Shown here in pieces: positions 25,113 to 32,938 of a DNA stretch of 64,000 bases (its first letter is position 1; every line of letters starts with the position of its first letter). The position numbers and the translations under genes were made by a program. The DNA comes from Methylocystis parvus OBBP (GTDB lineage Bacteria > Pseudomonadota > Alphaproteobacteria > Rhizobiales > Beijerinckiaceae): the NCBI RefSeq assembly GCF_027571405.1, contig NZ_CP092968.1, positions 1,364,001 to 1,428,000 on the forward strand, read 5' to 3'. Below the pieces are notes generated by a model. It did no database searches. It saw nothing but the letters and a program-made list of their open reading frames with translations, and was not told the origin of the DNA.

Positions 25113-25343
25113 ATGACCAGCAAAGCCGAAAGTGATCCCCACCAGCATATCCATAAAATGGCGGCCTATCTGCAGGAGACGATCAATCGCCTGCGCGAGG
25201 ATATCGAGCAGGTTGACGAGCCGCAGCTCAAGGCCATGTTCGAGACCTCGGCTGAAGTGTTGAACGGCCTCAAAAAGGCCTATAGCGACTATGAGGAGAA
25301 GAAGGAGCCGGCCTGGCCCGGCGGGCGCGAGCTGCATAGCTGA
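25113..25343 (+). CDS. Hypothetical small protein
   Basis: A 76-residue, hydrophilic, predicted helical protein (MTSKAES start, then AAYLQETINRLREDIEQV and EVLNGLKKAYSDYEEK). It may dimerise through the amphipathic helix. The family is not recognised. It ends about 45 bases before the probable thiD start and is likely in the same transcript, but no shared role is evident. Confidence 0.6.
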   Translation: MTSKAESDPHQHIHKMAAYLQETINRLREDIEQVDEPQLKAMFETSAEVLNGLKKAYSDYEEKKEPAWPGGRELHS

Positions 25344-25387
25344 CCCGGGCAGGCGTACGGCGCGCACCATCCAGAGAGGACGGCGAG

Positions 25388-26191
25388 ATCGCGACGAAAA
25401 TCCCCAAGCTCCTCTCCATCGCGGGCTCCGACCCTGCGGGCGGGGCCGGCGCGCAGGCGGATCTGAAGACCTTCTCCGCCTTTGGCTGCTACGGCATGGC
25501 GGCGCTGACCGCACTCACCGCGCAGAATACGCGGGGCGTCGCCGCCGCCTACCCGCTCGCGCCCGACATCGTCGCGGCGCAGATCGCGGCGGTCGTCTCC
25601 GACATTCCGCCCGACGCCATCAAAATCGGTATGGTCGCAACGCCCGAGATCGCCGCCGCCGTCGCCGGCGCGCTGGGGGCGGCCCCGCGCAATGTCGTGC
25701 TGGACCCCGTGCTCGTGCCGACCCAGGGCGTGAGCCTCGCCTCGGCCGGGTTGGAGCGCGCGCTGATCGCGACGCTGCTGCCTCTCGCCCGGCTGGTGAC
25801 GCCGAACGTCTTCGAAGCCGCCGCCCTCACCGAGACGCCGCAGGCCCGCCGAATCGAGGAAATGGCCGCGCAGGGCCGTCTGTTGATCGAGGCGGGCGCC
25901 AAGGCGGCGCTGGTCAAAGGGGGCGATCTTTCCGGCGACCCCATCGATATGCTCGTCGCCGACGGCGAGACGCGCCTCTTTCACGGCCGCCGCATCGCCA
26001 CGCGCCATACCCATGGCACGGGCTGCGCGCTCTCCTCCGCGATTGCGGCAGGACTCGCCAAAGGCGAATCGCTCATCGACGCCGTCGCCGCCGCCAAAGC
26101 TTGGCTCGAAGGCGCGCTAGAGGCGGCCGAGGCGCTCGACGTGGGCGACGGCCGCGGCCCGCCGCATCATTTCTACGCGCTCTGGCGTTGA
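25388..26191 (+). CDS. thiD: Hydroxymethylpyrimidine kinase/phosphomethylpyrimidine kinase, probable AUC start
   Basis: ThiD phosphorylates HMP and HMP-P for thiamine synthesis. The frame reads ATC-GCG-ACG-AAA-ATC-CCC, then KLLSIAGSDPAGGAGAQADLKTF, the conserved N-terminus of the family, and later CYGMAALTALTAQNT, TKxGM-type KIGMV and the anion-hole HGTGCALSSAI. There is no ATG, GTG or TTG between the in-frame stop at 25337 and the ATG at 25496, and starting at 25496 would delete the GSDPxGGAG substrate loop. AGAGAGGA lies 7 bases before ATC 25388. So either AUC starts translation, a CTG at 25340 is used, or the base is an error. The 267-residue length fits the family. Confidence 0.87.
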   Translation: MATKIPKLLSIAGSDPAGGAGAQADLKTFSAFGCYGMAALTALTAQNTRGVAAAYPLAPDIVAAQIAAVVSDIPPDAIKIGMVATPEIAAAVAGALGAAPRNVVLDPVLVPTQGVSLASAGLERALIATLLPLARLVTPNVFEAAALTETPQARRIEEMAAQGRLLIEAGAKAALVKGGDLSGDPIDMLVADGETRLFHGRRIATRHTHGTGCALSSAIAAGLAKGESLIDAVAAAKAWLEGALEAAEALDVGDGRGPPHHFYALWR

Positions 26192-26255
26192 ACCCCCAAG
26201 ACCCGGCTTGGAGGGAAAGGGCGAAATTCGTATTGTCGGCCGCTAGGTTACGTCT

Positions 26256-26996
26256 ATGGGATCGGGGGCGGTCATGACTTTGGCGACGCCGACGCTCGGG
26301 CTTGGCGCGAGCAACAGGGACAGAATTTTCTATACATCCATGGCCGTCGCAATGGCGGCGACCGTCTTCATCGGCTTCGGGCCGACTTTCTTTTTCAAGC
26401 TCTTTTCCGATTCGCCGCCGCTTCCGCCGCTGCTGCATGTCCATGGCGCGATCTTCGCGGCCTGGTACGCCCTGTTCTTCACACAGGCGGCGCTGATCTC
26501 GAACGGGCGGCCCGACCTGCATCGCAAGCTGGGTTACGCGGGCATGGGCCTCGCCGCCGTCATGGTCGTTCTCGGCGTGCTGGCGGCGATTCACGCCGTC
26601 CGCACGAACCACACGCCGCCGGGCCTCGATCCGCGGTCCTTCCTCGTGCTGCCTTTCTTCGGCATTACGGTTTTCGCGGTCCTCGCAGGCGCGGGGTTCT
26701 TGATGCGCAAGCGCCAAGAGACGCATAAGCGGTTGATGCTTCTCGCCAGCATCGCCATGCTCGACGCCGCCATCGCCCGCATTCCCGGCGTGTTTACCTT
26801 GGGTGGGCCCCTCGCCTCCTTTGGGCTCCAAGACCTCTTCCTGATCGCTTGCATCGGCTACGATTTCTCCTCGCGCCGGCGCATCCATCCCGCCTATCTC
26901 TTCGGCGGGCTGTTCATTCTGGCCATGCAGCCCATGCGGATCGTCGTCTCGACGACGCCCTGGTGGCTGGCGTTCGGCGATTGGCTCAAGGGGTGA
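26256..26996 (+). CDS. Hypothetical multi-pass membrane protein
   Basis: A 246-residue protein with about six or seven hydrophobic segments (FYTSMAVAMAATVFIGFGPTFFF, LLHVHGAIFAAWYALFFTQAALI, GYAGMGLAAVMVVLGVLAAIHA, SFLVLPFFGITVFAVLAGAGFL, RLMLLASIAMLDAAIARI, LFLIACIGYDF, AYLFGGLFILAM). Conserved-looking His residues (LLHVHG, DLHRKLGY, ETHKRLM) lie at membrane faces and could bind haem or metal, as in DUF2306/cytochrome-like families. That is inference. Start ATG 26256 or 26274. Confidence 0.65.
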   Translation: MGSGAVMTLATPTLGLGASNRDRIFYTSMAVAMAATVFIGFGPTFFFKLFSDSPPLPPLLHVHGAIFAAWYALFFTQAALISNGRPDLHRKLGYAGMGLAAVMVVLGVLAAIHAVRTNHTPPGLDPRSFLVLPFFGITVFAVLAGAGFLMRKRQETHKRLMLLASIAMLDAAIARIPGVFTLGGPLASFGLQDLFLIACIGYDFSSRRRIHPAYLFGGLFILAMQPMRIVVSTTPWWLAFGDWLKG

Positions 26997-27008
26997 CGAC
27001 CCTCCCTC

Positions 27009-27025
27009 TCCCCGCAAGGCGGGGA
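27009..27025. terminator. Short hairpin between convergent genes
   Basis: TCCCCGC-AAG-GCGGGGA forms a 7-bp stem between the membrane-protein stop (26996) and the yqeY end (27036). It may end both genes. Its flanking CCTCCCTC resembles the ends of the palindromic elements at 27550 and 50829, so it could be a relic of that family. Confidence 0.5.
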
Positions 27026-27035
27026 AAGAGAACCA

Positions 27036-27485
27036 TCACGCGTTCAACGCCGCCTTCACCGCCGCGCTCGCCTTTCCGAAGTCCATACGGCCGGTATATT
27101 TCGCCTTCAGCGCAGCGACGACCTTGCCCATGTCCTTGATCGAGGTCGCGCCCGCCTCCGCGATCGCCGCCTTGACGGCCTCGGCGACCTCGGCCTCCGA
27201 GAGCTGCTGGGGCAGATAGCCGGAGATCACGGCGATCTCGCCCCTTTCCTTGTCGGCGAGATCGGCGCGGCCGGCCTTCTCGTAGATATCGAGCGATTCC
27301 TGCCGGCTCTTGATCATCTTCTGGAGCAGGGCCAGCACGTCCTCCTCGCTGAGGGTCTTGCCCGCGCCGCGCGCCTCGATGTCCTTGTCCTTCAAGGCCG
27401 CGTTGATCAGGCGCAGGGCGTCGACCTTGGCGCTGTCGCGGGCCTTCATGGCGTCCTTGAGGTCCTGATTGATCTTGTCGCGCAT
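27036..27485 (-). CDS. yqeY: GatB/YqeY domain protein
   Basis: A 149-residue helical protein homologous to the tail of GatB, found near primase and sigma-70 in many bacteria; its precise role is unknown. Family sequences are MRDKINQDLKDAMKARD, LRLINAALKDKDIEARG, SRQESLDIYEKAGRADLADKE, IAVISGYLPQQLSEAE and MGKVVAALKAKYTGRMDFGKAS. It is divergent from carA, with the palindromic element at 27550-27679 between them. Confidence 0.93.
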   Translation of the reverse strand: MRDKINQDLKDAMKARDSAKVDALRLINAALKDKDIEARGAGKTLSEEDVLALLQKMIKSRQESLDIYEKAGRADLADKERGEIAVISGYLPQQLSEAEVAEAVKAAIAEAGATSIKDMGKVVAALKAKYTGRMDFGKASAAVKAALNA

Positions 27486-27549
27486 GGGGTTCCCTTTTTG
27501 CGGCGGAATGGTCTAAAGCATGGGGACCGTCATCAATCGACGAGGCTTT

Positions 27550-27679
27550 CCCTCACCCTCCCCTTGAGGGGGAGGGTCGAACCGCGCCAGCGGTTCGGGA
27601 TGGGGTGAAGCCTCTTGGAGCGGTGGCGTCACCCCTCCCGATCGCCTTCGGCGATCGACCTCCCCTCAAGGGGGAGGCG
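27550..27679. repeat. Palindromic repeat element between yqeY and carA
   Basis: About 130 bases bounded by matching arms CCCTCCCCTTGAGGGGGAGG (27556) and CCTCCCCTCAAGGGGGAGG (27659-27677), each itself a hairpin. Inside are CGATCGCC-TTC-GGCGATCG (27639-27657) and GGGTGAAGCC/GGCGTCACCCC-type arms. No coding sequence. It shares the plan of the element inside lpxK (50829-50953). The carA promoter must lie in or next to it. Confidence 0.75.
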
Positions 27680-27728
27680 GGCGCGCCTCGCCAATGGCGG
27701 CGACCGATGCAACGGGCATAGAACGGAC

Positions 27729-28919
27729 ATGACCCTCGATCAAGACAATGGCTGGACGAAGCCGGTGCATACCGGCGTGCTGGTGCTCGCGAGCGGCGAA
27801 GTGATCGAGGGCTATGGCCTTGGCGCCGTCGGCGAGGCCGTGGGCGAGGTCTGCTTCAACACCGCCATGACCGGCTATCAGGAAATCCTGACCGACCCCT
27901 CCTACGCCGCCCAGATCGTCACCTTCACCTTTCCGCATATCGGCAATGTCGGCGCGAATGAGGAGGACGTCGAGACGGTCGATCTTGCGAAAAGCGCCGG
28001 CGCCGTCGGCGCGATTTTCGGCCAGCCCGTGACCGAGCCCTCGAATTTCCGGGCCGAGACGACACTGACCGACTGGCTCGCCAAGCGCGGGATCGTGTCC
28101 CTCTACGGGATCGATACGCGCGCGCTCACCGCGCTGATCCGCGAGCGCGGCATGCCGAACGCGGTGATCGCCCATTCGCCCGAGGGCAAATTCGACATTC
28201 CCGCGCTCAAGGCCAGGGCCGCGGGCTGGCCGGGAATCGACGGCATGGATCTCGTGCCGAGCGTCGGGGCCAAGGAGCGCTACGACTGGGCGGAGACGCC
28301 CTGGAAGCTCGGCTCCGGCTATGGCGCGCGCGACGGTCGGGCGAAGTTCCGCGTGGTCGCCATCGATTACGGCGTGAAGCGCAATATTCTTCGCCTTCTG
28401 GCCGATGAGGGCTGCGAGGTGATCGTCGCCCCGGCGACGGCGACGAGCGCCGACATTCTCGCGCTGAACCCTGACGGCGTCTTCCTCTCCAACGGCCCCG
28501 GCGACCCGGCCGAGACCGGCAAATACGCCGCGCCCGTCATTCGCGACCTGCTGGCGAAAAAAATCCCTGTCTTCGGCATCTGCCTCGGCCATCAGATGAT
28601 GGCGCTGGCCGTCGGCGCGAAGACCCGGAAAATGCCGCAGGGCCATCATGGCGCGAACCATCCGGTGAAGGATTTCACCACGGGAAAGGTCGAGATCGTG
28701 TCGATGAATCACGGCTTCGCGGTCGATCGCGACAGCCTGCCGGAAAATGCCGTCGAGACGCATCGCTCGCTTTTCGACGGCTCCAATTGCGGCATCGCGC
28801 TGACCGACCGCCCGGCCTTCTCGGTGCAGCACCACCCCGAAGCCTCGCCCGGCCCGCAGGACAGCCATTATCTGTTCAAGCGCTTCGTCGAGATGATGGA
28901 AAAGGCGAAGGCGGCGTAA
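27729..28919 (+). CDS. carA: Carbamoyl-phosphate synthase small subunit
   Basis: A 396-residue glutaminase subunit that feeds ammonia to CarB for arginine and pyrimidine synthesis. The N-terminal domain has CFNTAMTGYQEILTDPSY and IVTFTFPHIGN; the class I glutamine amidotransferase domain has SNGPGDP, the nucleophile VFGICLGHQMMALA, and the His/Glu pair in SVQHHPEASPGPQDS. ATG 27729 fits the family N-terminus. carB is not adjacent; the downstream gap is repeat-rich. A small hairpin (GCGCCTTCAGGCGC) follows the stop. Confidence 0.97.
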   Translation: MTLDQDNGWTKPVHTGVLVLASGEVIEGYGLGAVGEAVGEVCFNTAMTGYQEILTDPSYAAQIVTFTFPHIGNVGANEEDVETVDLAKSAGAVGAIFGQPVTEPSNFRAETTLTDWLAKRGIVSLYGIDTRALTALIRERGMPNAVIAHSPEGKFDIPALKARAAGWPGIDGMDLVPSVGAKERYDWAETPWKLGSGYGARDGRAKFRVVAIDYGVKRNILRLLADEGCEVIVAPATATSADILALNPDGVFLSNGPGDPAETGKYAAPVIRDLLAKKIPVFGICLGHQMMALAVGAKTRKMPQGHHGANHPVKDFTTGKVEIVSMNHGFAVDRDSLPENAVETHRSLFDGSNCGIALTDRPAFSVQHHPEASPGPQDSHYLFKRFVEMMEKAKAA

Positions 28920-28931
28920 ACATCGGACCAA

Positions 28932-29190
28932 GCGCCTTCAGGCGCGCTCAGGCTGCTTACAAAGCCGGTTGACGCCCCTCGTGCTTCGAGACGCCTGCTG
29001 CGATCTCGGACTTGCCCGAGCTCGATCCTTTAAATGCACAAGTCGGGCAAGCCCGACTTGTGCAGGCTTCTCAGCATGAGGAGCTTCTTCTGCGCCAGCC
29101 ACTTAGGCCTCATCCTGAGGAGCGCGCGGCTCGAAGGACGAGGCCGCCTCGGAGGTTTGTCAACACGCGGCGGGCGCCTTCAGGCGCGCT
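28932..29190. repeat. Repeat-rich intergenic segment downstream of carA
   Basis: Three kinds of repeat are packed here. A 17-base direct repeat GCGCCTTCAGGCGCGCT occurs at 28932-28948 and 29174-29190 and bounds the segment; each copy is a small hairpin. A perfect 14-bp inverted repeat with a 2-base loop lies at 29035-29064 (TGCACAAGTCGGGC arm). Two copies of the common Rhizobiales CCTCxTxCTTCGAG/CTCAxxATGAGG type element flank it (about 28973 and 29109-29150). No gene is seen. The right copy encodes the last residues of the lipoprotein gene. Confidence 0.7.
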
Positions 29191-29809
29191 TCGCATGTTT
29201 CTCGCAACGGGGAACGCTCCGCGCAATTTCCTCCCAGCTTTTCGTTTGCGTCAACTGCGGCTTGACGTCGAATCCCTCCAGGAGAGGCAGCCAGCCGATC
29301 TCATCTGAGGCATGGAGATAGGCGTCGAGGACGACCGGCCCCTCGGGAATCTCGTCCTTGCGGCAGGCGAGCTCGCCGCCGATCTCGACCCCGCTTTTGC
29401 CGTGACGGCCGGCGGCCTTGGCGCTTTGCGTTTCAGCCTGAAAGGCGCGAACCGCCGCAAGATCGCGCGGGACGACCTCATAGACGACAAGCGCCGATGA
29501 CGGCGCCGCGAGACGCGCCAGCGCATCCCGATCCTGCGCGCGCTCGGCGCGTTGCAGATGGATGTCGAGCGTACGTCCCGCTTCGCCATCCTCGAACGCA
29601 TATTTCGCCAGCAAAATCGTCTTTTCGGGCGTCAGCGCCGCCCAGTCCGGCGCCCGCACCGCGACCCGGATTTGCGCGACGTCCGCGGTCCCGAGATCAA
29701 AGCCGCGCAATTTCCATTGCGTGGAGAAGGGGGCGCCATTGCAGCCGGCGAGCGCGACAGCCGAAAAGAGACCGGAAATCAACATGATCATGCGCATGAT
29801 TCGATTCAT
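29180..29809 (-). CDS. Hypothetical lipoprotein
   Basis: A 209-residue predicted lipoprotein. The signal sequence (MIMLISGLFSAVALAGC) ends in a lipobox LAGC with the lipidated Cys at about residue 22. The mature part has a predominantly helical, charged composition, and DLGTADVAQIRVAVRAPDWAAL resembles a beta-rich start. No family is recognised. Starts at 29809 or 29797 (AGGA upstream) are both possible. Its C-terminus (KRA) is encoded by the right copy of the 17-base repeat. Confidence 0.7.
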   Translation of the reverse strand: MNRIMRMIMLISGLFSAVALAGCNGAPFSTQWKLRGFDLGTADVAQIRVAVRAPDWAALTPEKTILLAKYAFEDGEAGRTLDIHLQRAERAQDRDALARLAAPSSALVVYEVVPRDLAAVRAFQAETQSAKAAGRHGKSGVEIGGELACRKDEIPEGPVVLDAYLHASDEIGWLPLLEGFDVKPQLTQTKSWEEIARSVPRCEKHAKRA

Positions 29810-29941
29810 CCTATGCGATATTTTTTTAATGTGTTGCATTAAAATTTTTATGTGTCAATATTGGCGCGGTCGCTCGTCGGCATGACGAACCCGGCCAGAT
29901 CGTCCGGCTTTCGACACGCGACAACCATTTGGAGACGCACA

Positions 29942-30517
29942 ATGACCCATTCCGCCGCATTTCCTTTAGCGGAAAGCCCCCGCCTCACCGCCTTGCGCGC
30001 AAAAATCGGCTGGCTTTGCCAGGCGATCCGACTGCTCGCGATCGGCTACGCCATGCTCACGCTGTGGGGTTTCTACCACTCATGGGCGACGCGCTCGCCC
30101 TATGAGCTCGCGACGATGCGCCTGTTCGGGCTCGATGTTTCAGGCGCTTCGGAGGCTCAATGGAATACGGTGCTGGCGATGAGCCTCGCCTTGTGGCTGT
30201 TCGTCGCCACGCTCGCTTTCTGCGTCTGGCGGCTTTTTTCGACTTACCTCGAGGGCGCCGTGTTCTCGCTGGAAGCCGCCCTTTGGCTGCGCCGGACGGG
30301 CATTGCAGGCCTTGTGGCGATCGTCGCCGATTTCATCGAACGCTCCGCCGTCGTCTATACGCTCGCCGCGCATCTGCCGGAATCGGCGAACGCCAAACAC
30401 ATGTTCATCAGAACCGAGGACTTCGTGCACATCATCCTGGCCCTCATGCTGCTCGCCCTCGCCCATATCCAGAAAGCCGCGGCCGAGATCGCCGACGACA
30501 ACGCCCAGATCGTATAA
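29942..30517 (+). CDS. DUF2975 membrane protein
   Basis: A 191-residue four-helix membrane protein of the DUF2975 family (segments at about 23-42, 70-92, 112-131 and 160-178). Members are encoded together with a small XRE-type regulator, as here: the next gene overlaps its stop (TAATG). The pair is known from YoaS/YozG of Bacillus; function is unknown, with sensing or control of a membrane state suggested. ATG 29942 follows a GGAGACGC Shine-Dalgarno. Confidence 0.8.
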   Translation: MTHSAAFPLAESPRLTALRAKIGWLCQAIRLLAIGYAMLTLWGFYHSWATRSPYELATMRLFGLDVSGASEAQWNTVLAMSLALWLFVATLAFCVWRLFSTYLEGAVFSLEAALWLRRTGIAGLVAIVADFIERSAVVYTLAAHLPESANAKHMFIRTEDFVHIILALMLLALAHIQKAAAEIADDNAQIV

Positions 30518-30738
30518 TGCCGATCATCGTCAATCTCGACGTCATGCTCGCCAGGCGCAAGATGCGCTCGCGCGACCTCGCCCAGCAAATCGGCATCGCC
30601 GAGCAGAATGTCAGCCTGCTGAAATCCGGAAAGGTTAAGGGCGTGCGTTTTGATACGCTCGAAAAAATCTGCGAGATCCTCGACTGCCAGCCGGGCGATA
30701 TATTGGAATATCGCCCACATGACCCCGCCGAGGGCTGA
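30517..30738 (+). CDS. Small XRE-family transcriptional regulator (YozG-like)
   Basis: A 73-residue Cro/CI-type helix-turn-helix protein: LDVMLARRKMRSRDLAQQIGIAEQNVSLLKSGKVKGVRFDTLEKICEIL is one complete HTH domain. The rest, CQPGDILEYRP, is the usual end of the YozG-like family. It overlaps the stop of the DUF2975 gene by one base, so the two proteins are probably made and work together. It lacks any sensor domain, so the DUF2975 protein may regulate it. Confidence 0.9.
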   Translation: MPIIVNLDVMLARRKMRSRDLAQQIGIAEQNVSLLKSGKVKGVRFDTLEKICEILDCQPGDILEYRPHDPAEG

Positions 30739-30772
30739 CGCGCTCGGACAACTTCCTTTAAGGAGCCGTCGC

Positions 30773-31642
30773 GTGAGCGCATCCGGGGTCATGAAAGCCA
30801 TAGCCCTCGGCGCGCTCACGCTGATTTTAGCGGCGGCCGTCGCTTTCGCCGTCCGCCCGCAATTGCGCGCGGCGCTGCTGGCCGAACTCAGCGATCCGGC
30901 GGACCTGCCCGCGCTCCCGACGGACGCGCGCATTCACTACGAGCCTCAGGCGCGCGCCTGCGCAGACCTTGTGGGGTCGATCCTCCCCGCCGCGATCATC
31001 AAGGTCGAAAGCGAGCATGGCCGCCCTTTCGCCAAGCCGCCGCTCGTCGGAATCTATGAAAACGAGAGGGCTTACGCCCGCGCCAACGGATTGGGCGATC
31101 CCGACGTCGTCGGCGTCTCCCGCGCCGGACGCGCCATGCTCTCTCCCCTACTCTGCAAGGAAGAGATCAACCGGCTGACCGGCGTGCTCACGCACGAATT
31201 GTCGCATGTCCATTTCTTCGGCTGGCGGCCGCGGAGCGCGCCGCGTCCGCCGCAATGGTTCACGGAAGGACTCGCCGTGATGGCCTCGGACGGAGGCGCG
31301 GCTGAAAATGTCAGCGAGACGGAGGCCGGCCGGGCGATCAGCCGAGGCTTCGGCGTCATTCTCGATCCGACGCCCTGGTCGAATTTTCAGGCGATCCCCT
31401 TCGCGGCCGAGCCGCCTTGCGAGGGAAATTGCGATCCGCGGAGCTTCCGGCAGCGCCTCGCCTATCGGCAAGCGGCGATGTTCGTGGCCTGGCTGCGCGG
31501 GCGCGATCGCGAGGGATTTTCCCGCCTGATGCGGACGCTCGAAAAAGGCGACAATTTCGACGCCGCGTTCAAAGCGGCGTTCGACGGAACGCCCTGGGAG
31601 AGGTGGAAGGACTTTTCATCCGCCTTTCAAGCCTCGCGGTAG
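30773..31642 (+). CDS. Membrane-anchored or exported zinc metallopeptidase (gluzincin-like)
   Basis: A 289-residue protein. A hydrophobic segment (about 7-30, MKAIALGALTLILAAAVAFAV) is a signal anchor or peptide. The zinc site is HELSHVHF (His-Glu-x-x-His) with a downstream glutamate in QWFTEGLAVMAS, the gluzincin layout (M1/M61-like DUF-type). Pairs of Cys (ACADL, CEGNCDP) suggest disulfides and a periplasmic location. GTG 30773 is chosen because AAGGAG lies 8 bases upstream; ATG 30791 is the alternative. The substrate is unknown. Confidence 0.75.
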   Translation: MSASGVMKAIALGALTLILAAAVAFAVRPQLRAALLAELSDPADLPALPTDARIHYEPQARACADLVGSILPAAIIKVESEHGRPFAKPPLVGIYENERAYARANGLGDPDVVGVSRAGRAMLSPLLCKEEINRLTGVLTHELSHVHFFGWRPRSAPRPPQWFTEGLAVMASDGGAAENVSETEAGRAISRGFGVILDPTPWSNFQAIPFAAEPPCEGNCDPRSFRQRLAYRQAAMFVAWLRGRDREGFSRLMRTLEKGDNFDAAFKAAFDGTPWERWKDFSSAFQASR

Positions 31643-31774
31643 AAAAGGGGCGAAAGCGGAATGTTGCGGTTGTCAGGCAGGACTTGTGGGAAGGGTCCGA
31701 CTTTCGCAACAAACTTTTGCGCCCCGCAAGGCCGTGGTTTTCAACGGCGCGGCGATTGTTGCAAAAATGTTGAT

Positions 31775-32182
31775 TTATGCGCGCGCCGGCGTCGCCAGCA
31801 TGTCGAGCACGGGACATGACGGCGCGGGGTCGCCAGAACATTGGGCGATTGTTGCGGCGAGAATGCCCTCAAGTCTGGCGAGGTCGGCGAGTTTCGCCCG
31901 CACCTCGTCAAGGTGCGTCCGCGCAATCTCTCTCACGTCGACGCAGGAAACGCGGGACGGCTCGGCGAGAGCAAGCAGGGCGCGAATGTCCTCGATGCTA
32001 AATCCAAGCTCGCGAGCGCGGCGGATAAAGGCCAGCCGTCTGACATGCGCCTGTTCATAAGCGCGGCGCCCGCTCGCCGTCCGCGCCGGCTGCGGCATCA
32101 GCTCGATGCGCTCGTAATAGCGCACGGTCTCGAGATTAACGCCCGCCGCCGCTGCGAGTCTCCCAATTGTCAAAGGCTGCAT
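31775..32182 (-). CDS. merR: MerR-family regulator, mercuric-type
   Basis: A 135-residue MerR protein. The winged HTH is LTIGRLAAAAGVNLETVRYYERIELMPQP. Metal-binding cysteines are at 80, 115 and 123 (Cys-x34-Cys-x7-Cys), close to Cys82/117/126 of Tn501 MerR, which bind Hg(II) across the dimer. It is divergent from merT with a typical MerR promoter between them (32194-32224). It should repress in the absence and activate in the presence of Hg(II); the shorter last spacing leaves some doubt about metal preference. Confidence 0.9.
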   Translation of the reverse strand: MQPLTIGRLAAAAGVNLETVRYYERIELMPQPARTASGRRAYEQAHVRRLAFIRRARELGFSIEDIRALLALAEPSRVSCVDVREIARTHLDEVRAKLADLARLEGILAATIAQCSGDPAPSCPVLDMLATPARA

Positions 32183-32193
32183 GGATTTTTCTC

Positions 32194-32224
32194 TTGCACC
32201 CGTAGTCGCTACGGGGTGCAGGAT
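32194..32224 (+). promoter_or_regulatory. MerR-type promoter with 19-bp spacer
   Basis: TTGCAC (-35, 32194-32199) and CAGGAT (-10, 32219-32224) are separated by 19 bp. The spacer contains the dyad CCGTAG-TCG-CTACGG, the usual MerR operator (CCGTAC-type). The long spacer needs regulator-induced DNA distortion, as in known mer promoters. It drives merT; merR reads away on the other strand. Confidence 0.85.
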
Positions 32225-32251
32225 AGCCCGACTGTCAAGGAAGGGCGAGCC

Positions 32252-32683
32252 ATGACCATCAACGACGCCGCGCAAGAGACGACGCCAGCTGCGCCTCCCG
32301 CCAACCCCAACCCTGCGGCTCCAAAGTGGTTTGCAGCGTTGGGACTCGTAGCTGGGCTCGGCGCGGTCGTCGCCTCGTCGTGCTGCGTTATTCCGCTCGG
32401 TCTCGCCGCCATCGGCGCGGGCGCGGGCGTTTTCGGCGGCCTTGAGATGGTCGCCGCGTGGCGTATCCCGTTTCTGGCGGTCAGCGCCGCGGCTATTGTC
32501 GGCGGATGGGGCGCATGGTTGTGGAAGCGTCCGACTTCCTGCGTTTCCGGATCGTCTTGCGCGTCGCCGCAGCGATCCCGCGCGACGCTCGGGCTGCTTC
32601 TGTGCGCTTCGCTCATTGTGGCGCTGGCCGCGAGCTGGGGATATGTCGACCCCGTGCTGCTGAAGCTCCTGAAGGGGCGGTGA
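32252..32683 (+). CDS. merT: Mercuric ion transport protein
   Basis: A 143-residue inner-membrane MerT-like protein with three or four hydrophobic segments. The Cys pair in the first helix (ASSCCVIPL, Cys44-Cys45) is the MerT transfer site, and the cytoplasmic loop pair is Cys97 and Cys103 (SCVSGSSC). An N-terminal Pro/Ala-rich extension (residues 1-24) is longer than in classic MerT. It moves Hg(II) to the cytoplasm; merA (mercuric reductase) and merP are not found nearby, so the fate of the ion is unclear. Confidence 0.88.
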   Translation: MTINDAAQETTPAAPPANPNPAAPKWFAALGLVAGLGAVVASSCCVIPLGLAAIGAGAGVFGGLEMVAAWRIPFLAVSAAAIVGGWGAWLWKRPTSCVSGSSCASPQRSRATLGLLLCASLIVALAASWGYVDPVLLKLLKGR

Positions 32684-32911
32684 ATGCAACTCGTCTCGAC
32701 GATAACCTGCCCGCTTTGCGGCCATCAATCGGCTGAAGCCATGCCGACGGATGCGTGCCATTTTTTCTATGAGTGCAAGGGCTGCGGGGCGTTGCTCAAA
32801 CCCAAGGCTGGTCACTGCTGCGTTTTCTGCTCCTATGGCGACGCTCCATGCCCGCCGATTCAGAAAGCTAAAGAGCAAGGCCGCACAGCCGGACGCCGCT
32901 CAGCGCAATAG
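32684..32911 (+). CDS. GDCCVxC domain-type cysteine-rich protein
   Basis: A 75-residue Cys-rich protein. It has CPLCGH near the start (residues 9-14), CKGCG in the middle and the signature GHCCVFCSYGDAPCPPIQ, which matches the GDCCVxC domain family found next to mer genes, here with His for Asp. Nine or more cysteines suggest metal binding (mercury or zinc). It begins right after the merT stop (TGAATG), so the two are co-translated. The family also has selenocysteine members; here the position is a plain cysteine. Confidence 0.82.
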   Translation: MQLVSTITCPLCGHQSAEAMPTDACHFFYECKGCGALLKPKAGHCCVFCSYGDAPCPPIQKAKEQGRTAGRRSAQ

Positions 32912-32938
32912 GCGAGAAGCCGCCCTCTCAAGCGCCCC

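Noticed and set aside
25300..25388. TPP riboswitch in front of thiD
   Set aside because: Only about 45 bases separate the upstream stop from the probable start, and no CUGAGA/ACCUGA-type THI-box core is seen.
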